Part shown: piece by piece, positions 46,418 through 53,353 of the stretch
Layout: each line of letters opens with the position of its first letter
Numbering within the stretch: position 1 is the stretch's first letter
Assembly: GCA_963678255.2 (NCBI GenBank)
Contig: CAXXTW010000002.1
Coordinates: 992,001 to 1,056,000 of the forward strand
Length of the DNA: 64,000 bases
DNA from: G963678255 sp963678255
GTDB taxonomy: Bacteria > Cloacimonadota > Cloacimonadia > Cloacimonadales > WRIO01
Reading direction: 5' to 3'
Notes under the pieces: generated by a model
Databases searched by the model: none
What the model was told of the DNA's origin: nothing
What the model saw: only the letters and a program-made list of their open reading frames with translations
Position numbers and translations under genes: made by a program

Positions 46418-46532
46418 CGACTACCTTTTTTACCCGCTCTGGGAGTGGGTTTGAAGGGTGCTTTGCGCGAACCTCAAAAAAAAGAGCAAAAAACACCCCT
46501 TTTTTTGAGTTTTTTCTATAGGTTCGCGCAAA
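46418..46532 (-). promoter_or_regulatory. Leader of CRISPR array 1
   Basis: 115 nt nearly identical to the sequence beside array 2 (50160-50274). It holds a perfect 13-bp inverted repeat TTTGCGCGAACCT (46462-46474) / AGGTTCGCGCAAA (46520-46532), with CTCAAAAAAA and TTTTTTTGAG nested inside. It probably contains the array promoter and the spacer-integration signals. Confidence 0.85.
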
Positions 46533-46748
46533 ATGGTTTTCCACACTATGATTGTTCAAAATTATTATATTTTTTATTGCATGTCAAGTAGTTTAATTTA
46601 AATGTTTAATAAAACCCTGCCTCAATAGTCAAAGGCGATATTGAGACAGGTCATTCTTCTCTTGTTCATTCATCCCTTTTTTTGTCCTTTTTTCTTTTTC
46701 TCCTCTTAGGGATATCACTTTTTCATTTCGGACATATCAGGAGATATC

Positions 46749-47012
46749 TTATAATACAATTAGCATTTCATGCTGATCATTAACTGCCACAGCTTTTTGC
46801 TCGCAGGATGAACATAAGGTGAAAACATGTATCTTCCCATTCTTCTGGTTGATTTTCTCCAGTTGATTCATAAACCAATTTATATTCTTTGAGTTGATAT
46901 TAGCTACAAAAACAGATTCCTGAATCCTTAAACCATGTTTTTCCAAAAACTTTGAGAGACGATAACGAATCTTATCATTAGGGATGTCATATGCAATCAC
47001 TCTTTTCATCAT
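46749..47012 (-). CDS. cas2: CRISPR-associated endonuclease Cas2
   Basis: 87 aa. MKRVIAYDIPNDKIRYRLSKFL is the Cas2 ferredoxin-fold start with the first-strand Asp, followed by GLRIQESVFVAN. The C-terminus has the two-cysteine segment LCSSCEQK. With Cas1 it forms the spacer integration complex. It starts at the TAATG junction with the cas6-RT-cas1 gene. Confidence 0.95.
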   Translation of the reverse strand: MMKRVIAYDIPNDKIRYRLSKFLEKHGLRIQESVFVANINSKNINWFMNQLEKINQKNGKIHVFTLCSSCEQKAVAVNDQHEMLIVL

Positions 47013-49654
47013 TACCTCAACCGATAGGTTTTATATTCCACACCAAGAACAATGCTATTATGCAAAGAACTGACAGTTTCATCCAATAATCCATAATGGG
47101 TCATAACTTTATCATGATATTTCAATACCTGATTCATTGACCATTCAAAACGATTGAGAAACTTTTTAAACCCTTCATTATTTAAACGAGTACATTTGCC
47201 ACCATGTGTTGAAAAATCAACAAAATCTTCAGGCAGAATCTGATGATTATGGATCAGATGCAGGATAACTCTTTCAGGAATAAAACGAAGTGGTTCCATA
47301 AGATCTGAAGCAAGGGCTTTATGTAAACCTTTCACTATATGATAAACACCCTCATAAGGATAGTATCCTTTACTAATTAATACTTCACAAAGCCTGTTAT
47401 ATAGTAATGTATAACCCAGAGAGAGCATTGCATTAACAGGTCCCACAGGAGGATAGTATTCTCTTTTCTCAAAAGGGAATGGGGTTGTCAGTTTTCTGAA
47501 ATGCCGAAAATACTCTGCAGAGGCTGCTCCTTCTTTCCCACGAATAGAATCAATATTATCCATATTTGAGATAGAGTTTAAAATTTCCTGTAACAATTCT
47601 GATTTTATCTCTCTCTTTTGAAGCATCATTTTCTGATTATGAATCTTGGCTTCAACGATTGTTTTGATAAAATTCATAACAAAGTGATCATAATTGTTGC
47701 CTCTTCTCTCAACTAATTCTTTGATATTTATCCATTTGATTATATTGTGAAAAGCACCTTTGGGATTTCCTAATATATCAGAAAAGATAATTCCTTTTTG
47801 ATACTCCAAAGCTTTTTTGATAACAGATGCACTAACTCTGGGCTTTCCAATGATTACCAGCCTTTGAATTTCCTTCCAGGGTATCTTTCTTTTTTCTGAA
47901 TCCATTTCAATGACAAGCGTTTCCCCCTCCGTCCTGGCATAGGAGTTATAATAAGAAAGATAAACAGGAATTCCACCCAATCTGTTTTTATCAAAAAGAT
48001 GAGTCCAGGTAGGATCAGTATTTTCCTGACATTTAATAGATCTGGCTTCACCATTCTGAACCAAATGACCTAAAAATTCAAAAGGAATATTCGGATCAAC
48101 CTTGACAGTTTTATCAATAGACAGCTTTAAATCATATTTAATCAATACATTTTCTACAAACTGAAGGATCTGATCATTATTTTCTTTACTGAGAATAAGA
48201 ATATCGTCAGCAAAACGTACCATTCGAAAAGGTTTTTTTTGTAAATCCTGATCAAATCCAATCATATAGATATTCGACAATAAAGGAGACAGGGCATTTC
48301 CCTGATTTAACCCGATCTGATCCTCTGTGAAAATTTTTCGAAGAATGCCCAATAGGGGATCAAACAGAAACAAAGCCTCTAATATCAGAAATATACTTTT
48401 TAAAGGGATACTGTCAAAAAAAGATTCGATATCAACTTTTACACCATATCTAAAGCCTTGATCATACAGTTCTTTCACTCTTTGCACAGCTTTATGGTAG
48501 CCCATTCCGCTTCGATAGGCATAAGAGTCTGAGGACATTAATTCATCACAGGAATTTGCTAATAATTTAGCTAAATTCTTAAAAACAAAGCGATCAGTGA
48601 AATTAAAAACACTTATTGTTCTATATTTGCCATTTTTCTTTTTTTTATGAAAAGTTTGAAATTCAGAGGGGATAAAGGTATTGTTTTTTAACTTTTCAAT
48701 TAATTTATTGATATAATCCTCTTTATTTAAAAGCACATCATTCAGGTTAATGCCATCAAAATCAAGGCTTTCCTGATCCATGTCATTAAGATGCTCTTCT
48801 AAATAGGAATGGGTGGTCATCTGCAGAAATAGATTTTTAATAGATCTAAACTCATCATAAAAGATATCATTCTTTAATGATATTCTATACTGACCAAAAC
48901 CAAAGCTTGTATTTTTTCCAATACCTGCTGTCTGCCCCCATACCAGCAATTGAATCAACTCTTCTGAAAACCTGCCTTTTATAATCAAACTACCAATGAT
49001 TCCACCTAAAGAATTTTTGTATGCCATATCCACCCAGATGAATTGCTTGTTCGACAGGATATATTCAGTAGAAGATTGAAGTTTTTGTCCTGATTTAATC
49101 TCAATTATTCTGAGAAAATCATTAAAATTAAAGTAATCAGAATCATAGTATTTATGCCCCTTTTCTTTATCCTGATCAGGTCTTTTCAGCCTTAAAGGGC
49201 TGATGAAGATCACACGAATTTCATCTGATGAAGTTAATTTTTGAAGAGAGTTTTGATCAAGAGGAAAATTGTATTTCGTGGTTGGATTATTCAAATTTTC
49301 ATTTGGATCAAGGGCCTTAATGAGTTCAACCGTTTTGTTAATAATGAACTGTCCGGATTTACCATAATTAACCTGTTCACCGGATTGAACAGCCTGAATC
49401 CAGGCTTGAATATTATCAGAAATATCTTCAGGGAAAAACATTAAAAGAGATATCTTGTCACCTGGAAAGTATTCAATAATGCCCTTATTTACAGGCAGAA
49501 TTTTAATGTTACTTTCAGAAAGAACATTAAGCTGAATATTATTCAACCAGGGTCTGATGGAATGACTTATTCCTGCATACCACTGAACTCCGCTATATAA
49601 TAAAACATGATCTATTTTTTTTATGCACTTGAATTCCAGTTGAAGGCATTTCAT
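47012..49654 (-). CDS. cas1: Cas6-like / reverse transcriptase / Cas1 fusion
   Basis: 880 aa from the ATG at 49654 (AGGAGAAGGGGGG before it). Residues 1-260 are Cas6-like, ending in the RAMP glycine loop GKNTSFGFGQYRI. Residues about 305-540 are a group-II-intron-like RT with VKVDIESFFDSI (first catalytic Asp, about 408), GNALSPLLSN, and RFADDILIL (FADD at 481-484). Residues about 555-880 are Cas1, with E708 in IRGKEG, H772 in GVYH and D784 in SDLMEPLR intact. Such fusions can acquire spacers from RNA; the Cas6 part may also process pre-crRNA, since no separate cas6 is present. Confidence 0.93.
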   Translation of the reverse strand: MKCLQLEFKCIKKIDHVLLYSGVQWYAGISHSIRPWLNNIQLNVLSESNIKILPVNKGIIEYFPGDKISLLMFFPEDISDNIQAWIQAVQSGEQVNYGKSGQFIINKTVELIKALDPNENLNNPTTKYNFPLDQNSLQKLTSSDEIRVIFISPLRLKRPDQDKEKGHKYYDSDYFNFNDFLRIIEIKSGQKLQSSTEYILSNKQFIWVDMAYKNSLGGIIGSLIIKGRFSEELIQLLVWGQTAGIGKNTSFGFGQYRISLKNDIFYDEFRSIKNLFLQMTTHSYLEEHLNDMDQESLDFDGINLNDVLLNKEDYINKLIEKLKNNTFIPSEFQTFHKKKKNGKYRTISVFNFTDRFVFKNLAKLLANSCDELMSSDSYAYRSGMGYHKAVQRVKELYDQGFRYGVKVDIESFFDSIPLKSIFLILEALFLFDPLLGILRKIFTEDQIGLNQGNALSPLLSNIYMIGFDQDLQKKPFRMVRFADDILILSKENNDQILQFVENVLIKYDLKLSIDKTVKVDPNIPFEFLGHLVQNGEARSIKCQENTDPTWTHLFDKNRLGGIPVYLSYYNSYARTEGETLVIEMDSEKRKIPWKEIQRLVIIGKPRVSASVIKKALEYQKGIIFSDILGNPKGAFHNIIKWINIKELVERRGNNYDHFVMNFIKTIVEAKIHNQKMMLQKREIKSELLQEILNSISNMDNIDSIRGKEGAASAEYFRHFRKLTTPFPFEKREYYPPVGPVNAMLSLGYTLLYNRLCEVLISKGYYPYEGVYHIVKGLHKALASDLMEPLRFIPERVILHLIHNHQILPEDFVDFSTHGGKCTRLNNEGFKKFLNRFEWSMNQVLKYHDKVMTHYGLLDETVSSLHNSIVLGVEYKTYRLR

Positions 49655-49885
49655 AGTCCCCCCTTCTCCTAACTTCAATTAGTTAAACAACAGAATTCAG
49701 TAAATCGCAGGATCTAAAAACATCTTTTGGTTTATAAATGTACAATGTACTTCCAGTTGCGTTTCTTCTGCTCATAAATGTTTCCGGAATATCATGTTAC
49801 ATATCGCAATCCATCATTTAACAATATAAAACTCAGCATCAACCTGATGTTCTCCCACTCACCAAATTACTTTTTTAAATTATAA

Positions 49886-49902
49886 CTTCAACGAAGTTGA
49901 AG
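49886..49902 (-). promoter_or_regulatory. Trailer hairpin of CRISPR array 2
   Basis: CTTCAAC-gaa-GTTGAAG, a perfect 7-bp stem replacing the far end of the last repeat. On the minus strand it is followed by TTATAATTT. Same design as in array 1. Confidence 0.5.
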
Positions 49903-50159
49903 CCCCTGCAGCGCTTACAGGTCAATTCTACGAAAACGTAGTTTGTGAAAAATTAGAAATAAATAAAAAAGTCGCAACCCCTGCAGCGCTTACAGGTCAA
50001 TTCTACTAAAGAAATATCAATTCAGGCTGAAACAAGGAAAGGCATACTATAGTCGCAACCCCTGCAGCGCTTACAGGTCAATTCTACGAATCAAAGGAGG
50101 GAACCATCTGAGATACGCAGAAAGTCGCAACCCCTGCAGCGCTTACAGGTCAATTCTAC
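49896..50159 (-). CRISPR. CRISPR array 2 (4 repeats, 3 spacers)
   Basis: Same 36-nt repeat as array 1, at 49896 (degenerate, GTTGAAGCCCC), 49971, 50052 and 50124. Spacers are 39, 45 and 36 nt; none resembles a spacer of array 1. Same orientation, with leader to the right. It lies between the membrane-effector gene and the Cas6-RT-Cas1 gene. Confidence 0.97.
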
Positions 50160-50274
50160 CGACTACCTTTTTTGTCCGCTCTGGGAGTGGGTTTGAAGGG
50201 TGCTTTGCGCGAACCTCAAAAAAAAGAGCAAAAAACACCCCTTTTTTTGAGTTTTTTCAATAGGTCTGCGCAAA
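50160..50274 (-). promoter_or_regulatory. Leader of CRISPR array 2
   Basis: Differs from the array 1 leader at only a few positions (for example GTCCGC for ACCCGC, and AGGTCTGCGCAAA for AGGTTCGCGCAAA, which weakens one arm of the inverted repeat). Confidence 0.85.
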
Positions 50275-50674
50275 GCCAATTTTCACAGTCTATAATGATC
50301 CCAAAATTACCTTTCCTGATAAACCAGTCAAGATAATTTTCTATCTAATGCATGAATGATATTCCTGAATTTTGCTAATTACAGATATTATCGCATGTAA
50401 ACCACATTCTTAGACTTTTAAGATCATCCATCCTGATATTATTTTCTGAATTCACAAACCAGTCATTCATCATACTAATAAATCTAGCAAATTCATATAA
50501 TTTAAAACATTCTTCCTTTCAGTTAATGGAAGTCAATCTTAGTTGATTGACATTCAACATCTTCACATATATTTGCCATTTGATTCAAAATATACCCAAA
50601 ATCAAACTTAATATTGATTTTGTAGTCATAAATTTTCCATATCATCATTTCAAAGGATTGTCAAATTAATTTTC
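50275..50674. other. Intergenic region, nothing recognised
   Basis: 400 AT-rich bases between leader 2 and the terminator of the membrane-effector gene. No gene, repeat copy or clear promoter was seen. Confidence 0.5.
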
Positions 50675-50702
50675 AAAAAAAAACCCGGGTTTTCACCACG
50701 GG
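50675..50702 (-). terminator. Probable terminator of the membrane-effector gene
   Basis: On the minus strand a short GC stem (CCCG at 50702-50699 with CGGG at 50687-50684) is followed by nine T. The stem is short but the T-run is strong. Confidence 0.6.
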
Positions 50703-50744
50703 ACATAAGATAATATGTTACTCTCAATTATTGTCTAACAAAAA

Positions 50745-51578
50745 TTAATTATCGAAAATAGATTTAATAAATGAACAGATCCCTATTCCCACGCCAATAG
50801 TAACGGCAATTGGAGTAAGAACCACTGCACCTGTTGCGATTACCCCTGTTGCTCCTATAGTTGTAAGACCAGTGGCAATTGCCCCACCAGCAAATGTTCC
50901 TGCCGCACTTCCAGCTGCTGCTGATATTGCTCCTATTGATGCGCTTTTTGCTACACTACCTGCAGCTTCTCCGATGGAGTGTTCTCCGTCAATAACACTT
51001 TTTATTTCACAAATAGCCGTTATACCTGCCGAAATTGCAGCACCACCGAAAGCACTTCCTTTTGCAGCAGTCTTACAGGCATTACCTATTCCCGACAATC
51101 CATTAACCCCTGCTTTAGCTGCTAATGCTGAAGTTGTATTTGTTGAGATACCAGATGAAGTGACTGTTTTTTTAATTCCTTCTTTAGTTAGTTTTTCTCC
51201 AATATTTTGGACGGTTTCTTTTGTACCAAAAATCTTTGCGGAATTGTACTGTCCTGATTTTATTTGCGAAACAACTTTCCCCACTGAAGCAGGAGTATCT
51301 TTAGCCTGAATTCGGCTGATGATTTTTCCGCCTTGTTTAACTACGACATCAACAGTTTTTGCATTAGTACTTTGAGTTAATTGAGCATTAATTCCCTTAA
51401 TGATATTCAAAGGATTGGCATTAATTCCGTCTTTGATGAGAATTTCATGAATGATTCCTTTTAATTGTGGATTATTTCCTGCACGATTGAAAGCTTCAGC
51501 AATAACTTTTCCTTCATAACCACTTCTGACTGTATTGTTAACGGCACTGGTAAATTGATCTTTAGTTCTGTTTTCCAT
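50745..51578 (-). CDS. Predicted CRISPR-linked effector: nuclease-like domain plus glycine-zipper membrane region
   Basis: 277 aa from the ATG at 51578, with GGGAGG before it. The N-terminal 125 residues resemble a restriction-type fold: E45 (GIIHEIL), D77 (KTVDVVVK) and Q91-x-K93 (RIQAKDT) are spaced like a PD-(D/E)xK site with Q for E. Residues about 155-277 are A/G/I-rich with G-x3-G patterns and two or more likely membrane helices. I know no characterised homologue. Its sigma-54 promoter and the CARF-type activator just upstream suggest CRISPR-triggered expression; toxicity to membrane or nucleic acid is inference. Confidence 0.7.
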   Translation of the reverse strand: MENRTKDQFTSAVNNTVRSGYEGKVIAEAFNRAGNNPQLKGIIHEILIKDGINANPLNIIKGINAQLTQSTNAKTVDVVVKQGGKIISRIQAKDTPASVGKVVSQIKSGQYNSAKIFGTKETVQNIGEKLTKEGIKKTVTSSGISTNTTSALAAKAGVNGLSGIGNACKTAAKGSAFGGAAISAGITAICEIKSVIDGEHSIGEAAGSVAKSASIGAISAAAGSAAGTFAGGAIATGLTTIGATGVIATGAVVLTPIAVTIGVGIGICSFIKSIFDN

Positions 51579-51611
51579 TTTCCCTCCCAAATATTTAATA
51601 CCATTGTAATT

Positions 51612-51627
51612 TGCAGTACCTGTGCCA
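51612..51627 (-). promoter_or_regulatory. Sigma-54 promoter of the membrane-effector gene
   Basis: On the minus strand TGGCACAGGTACTGCA matches 10 of 12 consensus positions, including all of TGGCAC and TGCA, with GG at -25/-24 and GC at -13/-12. The predicted start is near 51601, leaving a 23-nt leader that contains the ribosome site. It lies in the gap between the sigma-54 activator gene and the effector gene. Confidence 0.8.
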
Positions 51628-51639
51628 TTTTATAAAGAA

Positions 51640-51684
51640 GATTCTAAATATTTTATTATTATATAGTTATGTAATAATAGAATC
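51640..51684. promoter_or_regulatory. Dyad 1 upstream of the sigma-54 promoter
   Basis: GATTCTA (51640-51646) and TAGAATC (51678-51684) are inverted, and TATTATTA (51654-51661) and TAATAATA (51672-51679) are nested within. Centre near 51662, about 60 bp upstream of the predicted start. Candidate binding site for the activator or for a bending protein. Confidence 0.5.
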
Positions 51685-51698
51685 AGATAAGCATAAAC

Positions 51699-51737
51699 TA
51701 TAGATTGATAAAATACACTTAAAGTTTATAATCTATA
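51699..51737. promoter_or_regulatory. Dyad 2 upstream of the sigma-54 promoter
   Basis: TATAGATT (51699-51706) and AATCTATA (51730-51737), arms extended by ATAAA with one inserted base. Centre about 117 bp before the predicted start, a usual distance for a bEBP upstream activating site. Confidence 0.55.
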
Positions 51738-51766
51738 ACTCAAATTTTTACAAATAGTAATATTTA

Positions 51767-53344
51767 TTACTTATCTTTGTTAGATGTTTTATTGTGGTAG
51801 TCTTTGAGCCATTTCGATAAAGCTTGTGGAGTTATTTTTAAGACTTCAGCGACAAGATTTTGTTTTCCATTATATTGATTGAGCAAACAGTTAATAGCTT
51901 TAAATCTTATTTGGGCAATTTCCTTATCTAAATCAATAAAATCATTTTTCTCCATAACAATGTTTAAATCATCCTGTATTGGGAAATGTAGAGTATCTGG
52001 TAAATCAGTAAAGAAATCCTGATGAAATACATTTTGCTTTAAGACTGTTTTATTAATCATAATGTCATCTGAATTAAAACAGCATCTTTTTATTACAAAT
52101 TGTAATTCTCTAATATTTCCTTTCCAGAGGTATTTTTTTATAAACTCTTGACCTTCATCATTCAACACTTTTTCTACATAAGATTTATTCATTTTTTTAA
52201 ATTCATTGTTACATTTTGTAAGAATCTCTTTGGCTATTTCTATAACATCTGTGCGCGTTCTCAAAGGTGGCAGATCAATCACAACATCAGCCAGCCGATA
52301 ATAAAGGTCTGGTCTGAGTTTTTGAGGACTATGAGTGGCAGATATAATTCTAACATCAACCCCTATATCCTCTACAGAACCAACTTTTTTTATTTTTTTT
52401 TCCTGGATGGCTCTCAGTAGTTTGACTTGTGAAGTTTCAGGCAAATCACCGATCTCATCAATGAATAATGTCCCTCCGTTCGCAGACTCAATTAATCCAA
52501 TTTTTTCTTTATCTGCACCGGTAAAAGCACCTTTGACATGACCAAATAATTCTGATTCTATAAGAGTCTCAGAAATGGCGGAAATGTTAAATTCTACAAA
52601 GTTATTTTTTCGTTTTGTTGTTTTCTCATATATTTTTCTGGCATAGTATCCTTTTCCAGTTCCTGTTTCACCTAAAATTAAGACATTTACATTATTGTAA
52701 CAAGAAAGTTTATCTACCATTAAATTAATAGCGTTTATCTTAGGATCCGAACATTCTTTATTAATAAAATCAGTCATTTTTGAATCTATATCCAAATAAG
52801 ATTCTTCATGCTTTTTTAAATTCTCTTTCATCCTCTTCAATTTGATATCCAACTCAAGCGGGATAACATATTTCTCACATTTTGTTACATCATTTTTTTT
52901 ATCATACCAGGATTGAAGTAACGAGGCTCGATTTTTTGCTATGGAGATCAAAGTCCAACAAACCTTCATAATATCTGTTCCTGATGTTGTGTTAAAACTG
53001 AGATCATCATCAATTTGAAGAAAACCCTCGTTATACAGATTAGTAATTGCATTTTCAGTCATTCTGAACACAGCATTTATATCTGCAGCATTGAATTTAT
53101 CTGTTTGATAGCTTTCGATCTTTTTGTAAGGAAATGCCTTTCTCAATGCATCAAGATATTCTTTAAAAGACTCATAATGCCAATTATCCTTCTTATTTTG
53201 CTGATCATCTAACACAATTACTTTTTGAAAATCAAAAGTATTTGAGAATAACAAAGCTTCCAGAGGTGCCATTCTATTTTTCATTTCAATTTTGGTTTCA
53301 AAGTCATGAAACCCCAACCAGGAGATTAAACAATTTTTTTGCAC
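51767..53344 (-). CDS. RtcR-like sigma-54 activator with N-terminal CARF-type sensor
   Basis: 525 aa, GTG start with AGAGG before it, 9 nt after the CARF-HEPN gene. Residues 1-170 follow RtcR's regulatory domain; FNTTSGTDIMKVCWTLISIA corresponds to the CARF nucleotide-binding loop. The AAA+ domain has GETGTGKGYYA (Walker A), the sigma-54 contact loop KGAFTGA, GGTLFIDEIGDLP (Walker B) and RPDLYYRL. The C-terminus is a Fis-like HTH (NLVAEVLKITPQALSKWLKD). RtcR senses an RNA-derived ligand and drives rtcBA in E. coli; here no rtc genes are near, and cyclic oligoadenylate from Cas10 is the obvious candidate signal. Confidence 0.88.
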   Translation of the reverse strand: MQKNCLISWLGFHDFETKIEMKNRMAPLEALLFSNTFDFQKVIVLDDQQNKKDNWHYESFKEYLDALRKAFPYKKIESYQTDKFNAADINAVFRMTENAITNLYNEGFLQIDDDLSFNTTSGTDIMKVCWTLISIAKNRASLLQSWYDKKNDVTKCEKYVIPLELDIKLKRMKENLKKHEESYLDIDSKMTDFINKECSDPKINAINLMVDKLSCYNNVNVLILGETGTGKGYYARKIYEKTTKRKNNFVEFNISAISETLIESELFGHVKGAFTGADKEKIGLIESANGGTLFIDEIGDLPETSQVKLLRAIQEKKIKKVGSVEDIGVDVRIISATHSPQKLRPDLYYRLADVVIDLPPLRTRTDVIEIAKEILTKCNNEFKKMNKSYVEKVLNDEGQEFIKKYLWKGNIRELQFVIKRCCFNSDDIMINKTVLKQNVFHQDFFTDLPDTLHFPIQDDLNIVMEKNDFIDLDKEIAQIRFKAINCLLNQYNGKQNLVAEVLKITPQALSKWLKDYHNKTSNKDK

Positions 53345-53353
53345 AAAGACCTC

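Noticed and set aside
46533..50744. Search for transposase or insertion sequence ends around the CRISPR adaptation genes
   Set aside because: No transposase frame, terminal inverted repeats or target duplication were seen; the shared flanks are explained as CRISPR leaders.
50872..51309. 145-codon frame opposite the membrane-effector gene
   Set aside because: A shadow of the alanine/glycine-rich codons on the other strand; no ribosome site and no independent motif.
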